Shown piece after piece: positions 1 to 6,146 of a stretch of DNA of 6,166 nucleotides (within the stretch, counting starts at the first letter, position 1; each line of letters starts with the position of its first letter). Both the position numbers and the translations under genes were made by a program. Under the pieces are notes generated by a model that worked only from the letters and a program-made list of their open reading frames with translations, was not told the origin of the DNA and did no database searches. Origin of the DNA: Bacteroidales bacterium UBA3764 (GTDB lineage Bacteria; Bacteroidota; Bacteroidia; Bacteroidales; UBA932); assembly GCA_002371115.1 (NCBI GenBank), contig DFFY01000007.1, forward strand, positions 1 to 6,166, in the 5' to 3' direction.

Positions 1-614
1 TCATGGTGGAAATGCTGGAGACGGCCATGATTCTCAATAATTTATCGGCCCGCTCGCTGGTGCTTCTGGACGAGATTGGCCGCGGTACTTCCACCTACGA
101 CGGCATGTCCATCGCCCGGGGGATTGTGGAGTTCATCCACGAGTACGGCAAGGGCGCCAAGACGCTCTTCGCTACCCACTATCATGAGCTGAACGACTTG
201 GAAGGCCTGTTCCCGCGCGTGAAAAACTTCCATGTGGCCGTGAAGGAGGTGGGGAAGGAAGTCATTTTCCTGCGCAAGCTCCGCGAGGGCGGCACCGCCC
301 ACAGCTTCGGTATCCACGTGGCCCGCATGGCCGGCATGCCCCAGCCCGTGCTGGAGAGCGCGGAACGCACCCTCAAGGCGCTGGAGAACAGCGAGAAGCT
401 GGATGCCATAGGCGCCCTAACCCCCGTGAAGCCCCACAACACCAAGGAGGGCCATGTGGAAAAGGACGGCTCCCTGCAGTTAAGCATGTTCCAGCTGGAC
501 GACCCGCTCCTGGAATCTTTAAGGGACCGTCTCAAGGCCGTGGACCTCAACAATTTAACCCCGCTTCAGGCCTTTGACCTCCTGCGCGGCATGAAAGAGG
601 AGCTGGGGCTGTGA
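1..614 (+). CDS. mutS: DNA mismatch repair protein MutS, C-terminal part (5' end outside window)
   Basis: MutS binds mismatched or looped DNA and uses an ABC-type ATPase to become a sliding clamp that recruits MutL in the cytoplasm. The visible 203 residues (first whole codon at base 3) cover the end of the ATPase domain and the C-terminal dimerisation region. The left edge cuts the conserved STF-MVEM signature; only F-MVEM remains. The Walker B and following loop read LVLLDEIGRGTSTYDG (residues 19-34, catalytic Asp23-Glu24), and the switch histidine is in ATHYHEL (His59). A helix-turn-helix segment, GTAHSFGIHVARMAGMP (97-113), packs on the partner subunit. The tail around LNNLTPLQAFDLL is the usual MutS end. 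The frame is intact to TGA at 612-614. A MutS2 protein is excluded because there is no Smr domain. The stop overlaps the next gene's GTG start, so the two are probably co-transcribed. Confidence 0.97.
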   Translation, partial: MVEMLETAMILNNLSARSLVLLDEIGRGTSTYDGMSIARGIVEFIHEYGKGAKTLFATHYHELNDLEGLFPRVKNFHVAVKEVGKEVIFLRKLREGGTAHSFGIHVARMAGMPQPVLESAERTLKALENSEKLDAIGALTPVKPHNTKEGHVEKDGSLQLSMFQLDDPLLESLRDRLKAVDLNNLTPLQAFDLLRGMKEELGL

Positions 615-1927
615 ACCGCGTTTTGGTCATAGCGTACTATTGGCCGCCGTCCGGAGGGTCGGGGGTGCAGCGCTGGGTAAAGCTGGTAAAATACCTGTGC
701 GCAGAGGGCTGGGAGCCCGTTGTATGGGCGCCGGAGGGGGCCGATTACCCTTCCCGGGACAACACCTTTGCCGCAGAGGTGCCGCCGCAGGTGGAGGTGC
801 TGCGCGGGCCCATCTGGGAGCCCTACGCCGCCTATCGCAAGCTCACCGGGGCCAAAAGCACGGAGGTGACGGAAATATCGTCCGGCCCCAAAAGCTTCAA
901 ACAGCGGCTCAGTCTGTGGATTCGGGCCAATGTGTTTGTCCCGGACCCGCGCGTGGGCTGGGTACGCCCTTCCGTCAAGCGCCTCAAGGCCTATTTAAAG
1001 GAACATCCGGTCGATGTCATGGTGACCACCGGGCCGCCGCATTCGGTGCATCTGATTGGGCAGCGGCTGCACAAGGAGCTGGGCATTCCGTGGATTCCGG
1101 ACTTCCGGGACCCCTGGAGCAAGATGTATTACCTGAAATACCTGCCCATGAGCGCTTTAACCTGGAGACGGTTGCGCAGCATGGAGCAGCGGGTGCTGGA
1201 CAGCTGCAACACCGTTCTGGCCTGCACGCCGCTCATGCAGGAAGACTTCCAGGCCCTGACCCGGACGCCGGTGGCCTGCATCACCAACGGCTATGACGAG
1301 AAAGACTTTTCCGGCCCTGCGCCGGCACAGGACGGCCATTTCAACCTGACGCACACCGGCCTTTTCGCTGCCGATGGCAACCCGCTCCTGCTGTGGAAGG
1401 TGCTGGGGGAGATGGCCGCCGCAGACCCGCGCTTCGGGGCGGCGCTCCGCATTCGGCTCGCCGGCAAGGTGGACCGGGAAATCCTGACGGCCATCAACAC
1501 GGCGGGGCTTATCGACAACGTGATATCCCTGGGCTATTGCCAGCATGCGGCGGCGGTGACGGAACAGCGGAGCGCCTCGGTGCTGCTGCTGCCCTTGCGC
1601 AACGACCCGCAGTACAGGCCCATCCTGCCCGGAAAGCTGTTCGAGTACCTGGCGGCCCGCCGTCCGGTGCTGGGAATTGGTCAGGTGGACGGCGCCATGG
1701 CCCGCGTGCTGGCGGCTACGGAGGCTGGCTGCACCATTGCCTGGGACGATGAAGAGGGCCTCCGCACCTTCCTGAAGGCGGCCTGGCGCACCCATTGCAA
1801 CGGGGGCATCCCCGCTACCACGGGTGATATCGGCCCGTATTCCCGCCGTGCCACGGCCCATGCCCTGGCCCAATTGCTTGAAAGTGCTGTTATCGTCCCA
1901 AAAAGTGGGACGCAGACCGCAAAATAA
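611..1927 (+). CDS. GT4-like glycosyltransferase (GT-B fold)
   Basis: Probable retaining GT-B glycosyltransferase that moves a sugar from a nucleotide donor to a lipid or polysaccharide acceptor on the cytoplasmic side; the substrate cannot be told. The N-terminal Rossmann-like domain begins MNRVLVIAYYWPPSGGSGVQR, with the glycine-rich loop at residues 12-20. Further family-like blocks are TTGPPHSVH (139-147), IPDFRDPW (162-169) and the domain-linker motif ITNGYDEKDF (224-233). The donor domain has THTG (247-250), ISLGY (305-309) and PGKLFEYLAARRPVL (340-354), where Glu345 matches the second Glu of the E-x7-E motif. The first Glu is absent (Pro337), as in many members of this branch. No membrane segment is seen. 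The GTG start at 611 overlaps the mutS TGA by four bases and gives a family-typical N-terminus; no better ATG lies nearby. The length of 438 aa is normal for the family. The last dozen or so residues (VPKSGTQTAK) are encoded over a small palindrome and look like a non-conserved extension. Confidence 0.88.
   Translation: MNRVLVIAYYWPPSGGSGVQRWVKLVKYLCAEGWEPVVWAPEGADYPSRDNTFAAEVPPQVEVLRGPIWEPYAAYRKLTGAKSTEVTEISSGPKSFKQRLSLWIRANVFVPDPRVGWVRPSVKRLKAYLKEHPVDVMVTTGPPHSVHLIGQRLHKELGIPWIPDFRDPWSKMYYLKYLPMSALTWRRLRSMEQRVLDSCNTVLACTPLMQEDFQALTRTPVACITNGYDEKDFSGPAPAQDGHFNLTHTGLFAADGNPLLLWKVLGEMAAADPRFGAALRIRLAGKVDREILTAINTAGLIDNVISLGYCQHAAAVTEQRSASVLLLPLRNDPQYRPILPGKLFEYLAARRPVLGIGQVDGAMARVLAATEAGCTIAWDDEEGLRTFLKAAWRTHCNGGIPATTGDIGPYSRRATAHALAQLLESAVIVPKSGTQTAK
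1894..1912. repeat. Short perfect hairpin in the 3' end of the glycosyltransferase gene
   Basis: The bases read CGTCCCA-AAAAG-TGGGACG: a 7-bp perfect stem (1894-1900 with 1906-1912) around a 5-nt loop, ending 15 bases before the gene's stop codon is complete. It is not followed by a T-run (the next bases are cagaccgcaaaataa), so it is not a standard intrinsic terminator. It may be a fragment of another small palindromic repeat family that extended the C-terminus, or may occur by chance. Confidence 0.5.
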
Positions 1928-1942
1928 CCCCAAAATGGAGAT

Positions 1943-2030
1943 GACTAAAAAGTAGATTCTTCGGCAGGTGAACCTGCCTCAGAATGACATGAGACTGTCA
2001 TTCTGAACGAAGTGAAGAATCTTTTTAGTC
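1943..2030. repeat. REP-like inverted doublet (REPIN-like) upstream of the YfhO-like gene
   Basis: Two copies of a repeat with ends TGTCATTCTGA and GAAGAATC lie head to head: one on the minus strand (about 1955-1989), one on the plus strand (1996-2021). The outer stem pairs 1943-1951 with 2022-2030 and 1955-1962 with 2014-2021, with a 3-nt bulge. Inside it, GGCAGG/CCTGCC (1963-1968 with 1973-1978) forms one arm, and an 11-bp perfect stem TCAGAATGACA/TGTCATTCTGA (1979-1989 with 1996-2006, 6-nt loop) forms another, so the whole can fold into a three-arm junction. It fills nearly the whole 122-bp gap between the glycosyltransferase and YfhO-like genes. No Bacteroides-type promoter is visible in the gap. 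The pairing was read directly; calling it a REP/REPIN element is inference. Confidence 0.85.
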
Positions 2031-2049
2031 TCCTCCACCCAATAGACCT

Positions 2050-4665
2050 ATGAAGAAATATTGGAAGAACATACTGATTGCCCTGGGCGTTGTGGCCCTT
2101 TTCCTGGCGCTGAGCTACGGTTTTGTGCCGCAGGTGCTGGAGGGTAAGATAGTGAACCAGAGCGACATTTCCGGCTATGTGGGTATGTCGCACGAGATGA
2201 ATGAGTGGAACGCCGCGCATCCGGACAACCCCACGTACTGGACGGATTCCATGTTTGGCGGCATGCCCACCACGGCCATATCCACGCAGAATAAGGGCGA
2301 TTATACCGAATGGCTGTACAAGCTGCTGCTGGTGGGGAAACGGCCGGCTACGTACCTGTTCATTGCGCTGCTGGGGGCGTTTCTGCTGTTCCTGGCACTG
2401 GGCGTGAATTGGACCATCGCCCTGGGCGGGGCCATTGCCGTGGCGTTCTGCAGCTACAATTTCCAGATTATCCAGGTGGGGCACAACACCAAAATGCAGG
2501 CCATCGCCTTCATGCCCTGGGTCCTCGCCGCGCTGGTGTACACCTACCGTTCTTGTCATTCTGAGCGAACTTGTCATTCTGAGCGAAGCGAAGAATCTTT
2601 CTGGAAAACACTTCTCGGCGCGGTTCTTTTCGGCCTGGCGCTCTCCCTGCAAATCAAGGCCAACCACCAGCAAATCACCTACTACCTGGCCATCCTGGTG
2701 CTGCTGTATGCCCTGGTGGAACTGGTGCATACCATCCGCACAAAGGCTTGGAAGCCGTTTTTAGTGGCATCGGCCCTGTTATTGGTGCTGGGAAGCGCGG
2801 GCATTGCCACCAATGTGAACAAGCTGCTGCCGCTCGCCAAATATACGCCGCAGACCATGCGCGGCGGGTCCGAGCTGTCCAAGGAAGGCGCCAATGCCGG
2901 CGGCCTGGACCTGGGCTATGCCACCGCGTGGAGCTACGGCTGGGAGGAACTGCCCAACCTCATGATTCCGGATTTCAACGGAGGGGCATCGGCAGGGGCC
3001 GTGAATCCGGAGAAGTCGGAGACCATCAAGCTGCTGCGCCGGGCGGGACAGAAGAACCTGAAGGAGACGGCCAAACAGCTGCCGCTGTACTGGGGCCCGC
3101 AGCCGTTTACCGCTGGTCCCATGTACATGGGGGCCATTTCCGTGTTCCTCTTTGTGCTGGGCTTAGGCCTGTACCGCGGGCGCGAAAAATGGTGGCTGCT
3201 GGTGGCCACGCTGATAGCGGTGCTCATGGCGGTGGGCAGTCATTTCATGGCGTTTACGGCGCTCTGTTTCAAGGTGTTGCCGCTCTATAACAAGTTCCGC
3301 ACGGTGTCCATGGCACTGGTGGTGCTGCAAGTGACGCTGCCGGTGCTGGGCTTTGTGACGCTGGACCGCATTGTCCGGGGCGAATATGAGCGGAAACGCT
3401 TTCTCAAGGCATTCTGGTGGTCGCTGGGCATTACCGGCGGCTTTTCGCTGCTGTGCGTGCTGGTGCCCAGCCTCTTCGGCACGTTTGAAGGGCCCTCCGA
3501 CGGCGGCATGCAGGACGTGCTGGTGGAGGCGCTGGTGCAGGACCGTATCGCCCTTTTCCGTGCCGATTCCCTTATGGCGCTGGCGCTCATCGGGGTATCG
3601 GCCCTGTTGCTTCTGTGGGCCTGTCTTGCCAAGGAGGATGCCAAAGCCGGATTCGGACGCAAATGGCTGGCGGCCATGTGCATCTGTGTGCTCAGCGCCG
3701 CCAACCTGTTCATGGTGGGCAGGCGCTACTTGAACGCAGACCATTTCACCACGCCGCGCGACTTTGGCAAACCCTTCGCGGAACGGCCCGTGGACCAGAT
3801 GATCAAGGCCGACAAAGACCCGCAGTACCGCGTGCTGGACCTCACTGTGAATGTGTTCAACTCCTCCGTTCCGTCGTACCACCACAAGAGCGTGGGCGGT
3901 TACTCGCCGGCCAAGTTGCAGCGGTACCAGGACCTCATCGAACATTATCTGACACAGGAAATCAACGGTCTGTACGGACTGTTGCAAAAGGCCGATTCCC
4001 TGGAGGCCGTGGAGGCGTGGATGGCGGCCGGCACTCCGGTGCTCAACGCCCTGAACACCCGCTACGTGGTGATGGACGGCAACTATCCGCCGCTGGTAAA
4101 TGATGCGGCTTTTGGCGCCGCCTGGTTCGTGGATTCTCTGGTGAAGGCTTCGGGCCCGGACGAGGAGATTGCCCTTCTGGGCGCTGTGGACCTCCGCCAC
4201 CAGGCCGTGGTCAGTTCTGCTATACCGAGTTCTTCTTCTGTCATACCGAGTCCTTCTTCTGTCATACCGAGCGAAGCGAGCGTATCTCCCGCCGCGGACG
4301 TAATCACCCTCACCTCCTACGCCCCCAACGAGCTTCACTACCAGTACACCGCCGCCACCGACCGCGTGGCCGTGTTCAGCGAAATCTACTACCCCAACGG
4401 CTGGAAACTTACCCTGTTGCCGGAGGACGGGGCGGCATCGGCCCCCGTGGAGCTGCCGCTCTTCCGGGCCGACTGGACCCTCCGCGCGGCCCTTCTCCCC
4501 GCCGGTTCCCACCAGCTGGTGATGACCTTCCTCCCGGACAGCTACCGTGTGGGCGCCACCATCTCTCGCGTGGCCTCCCTGACCCTCCTGCTGCTCCTTG
4601 TGGCTGCCATCGTCCTGCCCCTCACCTTCCTGAGGAGCGCCCCGGCCCCGCAGAAGGAGTTGTAG
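2050..4665 (+). CDS. YfhO family multi-spanning membrane protein
   Basis: An 871-residue integral membrane protein resembling the YfhO family. The founding Bacillus proteins are tied to glycosylation of surface polymers, and the fold resembles GT-C lipid-linked sugar transferases; the exact reaction here is unknown. TM1 lies at about residues 8-27, followed by an outer loop with YWTDSMFGGMPT (63-74), a family hallmark. Several more helices follow (for example 97-115, 118-136, 150-166, 188-202), with the conserved-looking KANHQQITYY at 203-212. Further helices continue to about 558. A large extracytoplasmic domain (about 560-840) precedes a last helix at about 841-861. I count about 14 helices. 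Two low-complexity inserts, residues 168-184 and 725-746, are encoded by palindromic DNA repeats and keep the frame. The ATG at 2050 gives MKKYWKN before TM1; there is no Shine-Dalgarno, as is usual in Bacteroidota. Transcription may read through from the glycosyltransferase, since no promoter is seen in the gap. Confidence 0.88.
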   Translation: MKKYWKNILIALGVVALFLALSYGFVPQVLEGKIVNQSDISGYVGMSHEMNEWNAAHPDNPTYWTDSMFGGMPTTAISTQNKGDYTEWLYKLLLVGKRPATYLFIALLGAFLLFLALGVNWTIALGGAIAVAFCSYNFQIIQVGHNTKMQAIAFMPWVLAALVYTYRSCHSERTCHSERSEESFWKTLLGAVLFGLALSLQIKANHQQITYYLAILVLLYALVELVHTIRTKAWKPFLVASALLLVLGSAGIATNVNKLLPLAKYTPQTMRGGSELSKEGANAGGLDLGYATAWSYGWEELPNLMIPDFNGGASAGAVNPEKSETIKLLRRAGQKNLKETAKQLPLYWGPQPFTAGPMYMGAISVFLFVLGLGLYRGREKWWLLVATLIAVLMAVGSHFMAFTALCFKVLPLYNKFRTVSMALVVLQVTLPVLGFVTLDRIVRGEYERKRFLKAFWWSLGITGGFSLLCVLVPSLFGTFEGPSDGGMQDVLVEALVQDRIALFRADSLMALALIGVSALLLLWACLAKEDAKAGFGRKWLAAMCICVLSAANLFMVGRRYLNADHFTTPRDFGKPFAERPVDQMIKADKDPQYRVLDLTVNVFNSSVPSYHHKSVGGYSPAKLQRYQDLIEHYLTQEINGLYGLLQKADSLEAVEAWMAAGTPVLNALNTRYVVMDGNYPPLVNDAAFGAAWFVDSLVKASGPDEEIALLGAVDLRHQAVVSSAIPSSSSVIPSPSSVIPSEASVSPAADVITLTSYAPNELHYQYTAATDRVAVFSEIYYPNGWKLTLLPEDGAASAPVELPLFRADWTLRAALLPAGSHQLVMTFLPDSYRVGATISRVASLTLLLLLVAAIVLPLTFLRSAPAPQKEL
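2552..2598 (+). repeat. CHSER-type palindromic repeat inserted in frame in the YfhO-like gene
   Basis: An 18-base unit, CTTGTCATTCTGAGCGAA, is present twice in direct tandem (2552-2569 and 2570-2587). The second copy runs on as GCGAAGAATCT to 2598, giving one half-unit followed by one full element. It is the same family as the doublet at 1943-2030 (shared TGTCATTCTGA and GAAGAATCT). Translated, it gives CHSERT-CHSERSEESF (residues 169-184), which sits between TM4 and TM5 in a loop predicted to be cytoplasmic. The 18-base period is six codons, so the frame is kept. Confidence 0.88.
4221..4288 (+). repeat. VIPS-type tandem repeat in frame in the YfhO-like gene
   Basis: A 21-base unit, ATACCGAG plus a TCTTCTTCTGT-type tail, occurs at 4221-4241 and 4242-4262 (two base differences). 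A third start at 4263 then continues as CATACCGAGCGAAGCGAGCG to TATCTC at 4288. ATAC (4264-4267) can pair with GTAT (4282-4285). The translation is IPSSSSV-IPSPSSV-IPSEASV (residues 725-745), in the extracytoplasmic domain. The period equals seven codons. The GAGCGAAGCGA core resembles that of the CHSER-type repeat but the ends differ, so I treat it as a separate or sister family. Confidence 0.82.
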
Positions 4666-4689
4666 CCACTGCGCTTCCCCTACAAGCCG

Positions 4690-4794
4690 CTGGTCAATAA
4701 CCATTTGATGCTCAGCTTTTTGCTTGAAATCCTCGGCCCCTTTTGCGCCGAGGATTATTCATAAGTGCGTGGTAATCAGGCTGTTATTGACCAG
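4690..4794. repeat. 12-bp perfect inverted repeat CTGGTCAATAAC / GTTATTGACCAG
   Basis: CTGGTCAATAAC at 4690-4701 is the exact reverse complement of GTTATTGACCAG at 4783-4794, with 81 bases between the arms. The first hairpin of the CCTCGGC family (4728-4756) lies inside this interval. The right arm is also used by the long hairpin at 4761-4851, so the two pairings exclude each other. Confidence 0.75.
4728..4756. repeat. CCTCGGC hairpin repeat, copy A (reverse orientation)
   Basis: A 10-bp perfect stem, AATCCTCGGC (4728-4737) with GCCGAGGATT (4747-4756), encloses the 9-nt loop CCCTTTTGC. The loop's reverse complement, GCAAAAGGG, matches the loop of copy B (GCAAAAAGA) at seven of nine positions, so A and B are the same element in opposite orientation. 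Confidence 0.85.
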
Positions 4795-4851
4795 GCGCCC
4801 CCTTTGCTTCATGCTGGTCGGTAAGCGCCTGATAATCAGTTAATTACTTAT
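4761..4851. repeat. Long imperfect hairpin between repeat copies A and B
   Basis: Bases 4770-4794 pair with 4814-4838 over 25 positions: 19 Watson-Crick pairs, 3 G-T/U pairs and 3 mismatches (4774/4834, 4782/4826, 4783/4825). The loop is 19 nt (4795-4813) and contains the palindrome-edge bases GCGCCCCC. At the base, after an unpaired stretch, ATAAGT (4761-4766) pairs with ACTTAT (4846-4851). It may be the body of a small non-autonomous element bounded by copies A and B, or a structured 3' untranslated region or small RNA; the sequence alone does not decide. Confidence 0.72.
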
Positions 4852-4882
4852 ATTCCTCGGCGCAAAAAGAGCCGAGGAATAT
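4850..4882. repeat. CCTCGGC hairpin repeat, copy B (forward orientation)
   Basis: A 12-bp perfect stem, ATATTCCTCGGC (4850-4861) with GCCGAGGAATAT (4871-4882), encloses the 9-nt loop GCAAAAAGA. It overlaps the base of the long hairpin by two bases. It lies about 75 bp past the mrp stop codon in the direction of mrp transcription, so it could also shape the mrp mRNA 3' end, but no T-run follows on that strand. Confidence 0.87.
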
Positions 4883-4957
4883 GCGTAATCTATTTAGAAT
4901 CAATGTGTTGCAAGCCAGCTGGTCTGCGGGCCGATGCTGATCGACAGTGAGCCCAAT

Positions 4958-6019
4958 CTATACGCTGGCGGCCACTTTTCCGGCCAGGTCCAGGAAAGCC
5001 TGGGAGTCCGGACGGTTGAGCAGGGCCACGGGCTCGCCGTTGTCCGCTCCCTCGCGGATGTCCTGCACCAAGGGTATCTGTCCCAGGAAAGGGATGTCCA
5101 GATTGTGGGCCATCTGGCTGCCGCCGTCTTTCCCAAAGAGGTAGTACTTCTCCTCGGGATGGGCGGCCGGGGTGAACCAGGACATGTTCTCCACCAGGCC
5201 CAGGATGGGCTTGTTCACCTGCGGATTGCGGAACATGTTCACGCCGCGGAGAACGTCGGACAGGGCCACGGCCTGCGGGGTGGTCACAATTACGGCGCCG
5301 GTCATGGGGACATCGCCAATGAGGGAAATGTGAATGTCACCGGTTCCCGGAGGCATGTCGATGAGCAGGAAATCCAGCGGGCCCCAGGCGGTTTGCAGGA
5401 TAATCTGCTTGAGGGCGGTGGAGGCCATGGGACCGCGCCAGATGAGCGCCTGCCCGGCCTGGGACACGTGCCCCACGGAGAGCCACTTCACGCCGTATTT
5501 CTCCACCGGGATGAACAGGTTGGTGTTCTCGTCCTCGCCTTCCATCTCAATGGTGACGTCCTCCGTCCCCGTCATGGTGGGGATGGAGGGGCCGTACACG
5601 TCGGCATCGGCCACGCCTACCCGGTAGCCCAGGCGGGCCAGCGCCACGGCCAGGTTCACGGTGACGGTGCTTTTGCCCACGCCGCCTTTTCCGGAGGCGA
5701 TGCCAATGATGTGGCTCACCTCCCGCAGCTGCTCCAGGTTGAACTCGATGCCCTTGGGCGCCGCTTTGGCCGGTTCTTTTACCACGGTATCCACCTGAAT
5801 CTCCGTGCCGCCGGGTAAATGCCTGTACAGGCAGGCCTGCACGGCCCCCACCAGGTAGTTCTTGAGCGGGTCCGGACGCTTGGGGAAGCCCAGCGTCACG
5901 CGGACGGCGTTATCGGCCAGGTCTATCTTTTCCACCAGCCCCAGGGCCACCACATTCTGGTCCTCCTTGGCCGGATGCTGCACCTCCTGCAGCCACTGCA
6001 AGATTTCTTTCTCGTTCAT
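4958..6019 (-). CDS. mrp: Mrp/ApbC/NBP35-type P-loop ATPase, iron-sulfur cluster carrier
   Basis: Cytoplasmic ATPase of the Mrp (ApbC) family, which carries Fe-S clusters to apo-proteins. Residues 1 to about 85 form the MIP18/DUF59-type domain, with VRVTLGF (39-45). A short linker leads to the SIMIBI P-loop domain: deviant Walker A GKGGVGKST (110-118), switch I DADVYGPSIP (138-147), and LLIDMPPGTGD (218-228) as Walker B/switch II. ENMSWFTPA (277-285) sits where many homologues carry a CxxC motif that bridges the cluster. Here there is no cysteine, and Cys63 in the first domain is the only one in the protein. The length of 353 aa is normal. The ATG at 6017-6019 is favoured because a promoter lies about 20 bp upstream and the N-terminus MNEKEILQWL matches the domain start. 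It is transcribed alone, convergent with the YfhO-like gene. A ParA/MinD protein is less likely given the DUF59 domain. Confidence 0.95.
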   Translation of the reverse strand: MNEKEILQWLQEVQHPAKEDQNVVALGLVEKIDLADNAVRVTLGFPKRPDPLKNYLVGAVQACLYRHLPGGTEIQVDTVVKEPAKAAPKGIEFNLEQLREVSHIIGIASGKGGVGKSTVTVNLAVALARLGYRVGVADADVYGPSIPTMTGTEDVTIEMEGEDENTNLFIPVEKYGVKWLSVGHVSQAGQALIWRGPMASTALKQIILQTAWGPLDFLLIDMPPGTGDIHISLIGDVPMTGAVIVTTPQAVALSDVLRGVNMFRNPQVNKPILGLVENMSWFTPAAHPEEKYYLFGKDGGSQMAHNLDIPFLGQIPLVQDIREGADNGEPVALLNRPDSQAFLDLAGKVAASV

Positions 6020-6038
6020 GTGCTTTCATTTGGGTATG

Positions 6039-6070
6039 CAAAAGTACAAAATAATTGGCAGACTTTCCAA
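6039..6070 (-). promoter_or_regulatory. Bacteroides-type promoter for mrp
   Basis: Read on the minus strand, TTGG (6070-6067) is followed after 20 nt by TACTTTTG (6046-6039). This fits the Bacteroidota primary sigma consensus (TTTG or TTG, 19-21 nt, TAnnTTTG). The -7 box ends 19 bases before the mrp ATG, so the 5' leader would be only about 10-15 nt, too short for a riboswitch. No Shine-Dalgarno sequence is seen in it. Confidence 0.75.
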
Positions 6071-6146
6071 TCAAGTCTCTCCCATCCCTTTTCCGTCTCC
6101 TTTCCCACTGGCCAATAATCACCTACAAATCAGCAAAATACAGAAA

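Larger units (their letters stand above)
4666..4957. other. Non-coding gap between convergent genes, rich in inverted repeats
   Basis: This 292-bp stretch separates the stops of the YfhO-like gene (plus strand) and mrp (minus strand). I see no credible gene, tRNA or Bacteroides-type promoter in it. Its left and central parts are occupied by the hairpins listed separately (4690-4882). GCTGGTC occurs three times in the same orientation (4689, 4813, 4918). The last 75 bases (4883-4957) show nothing beyond a short CGAT/ATCG inverted pair at 4932-4943. No stem here is followed by a clear T-run on either strand, so an ordinary intrinsic terminator is not evident, although the hairpins could still end transcription from both sides. 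Confidence 0.7.

Noticed and set aside
2552..2598. CRISPR array suggested by short tandem repeats
   Set aside because: The units are adjacent with no spacers, the repeat is 18 bases, and there are no cas genes; it is a REP-like repeat.
1945..2730. Minus-strand open frame (261 codons) across the gap and start of the YfhO-like gene
   Set aside because: It runs through two copies of the palindromic repeat and antisense to a well-supported N-terminus; no domain is recognised.
3163..4704. Long minus-strand open frame (513 codons) opposite the YfhO-like gene
   Set aside because: It is a by-product of high GC. The product is rich in His, Gln, Gly and Arg with no recognisable domain, while the plus strand encodes a clear membrane protein.
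4728..4882. Bidirectional intrinsic terminator
   Set aside because: The stems are strong, but neither strand shows a T-run right after them, and the same hairpin recurs upstream of mrp, where a terminator for this pair is not needed. Termination is possible but not shown.
4934..5818. Plus-strand open frame (294 codons) opposite mrp
   Set aside because: The His/Gly-rich translation is the mirror of the Mrp reading frame, and the minus strand has a complete conserved protein and a promoter.
6020..6038. Riboswitch or leader regulation of mrp
   Set aside because: The predicted leader is only about 10-15 nt, too short for a structured RNA sensor.
5910..6122. Minus-strand open frame (70 codons) overlapping the mrp start and promoter
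   Set aside because: It covers the promoter and is out of frame with mrp; its residues show no family likeness.
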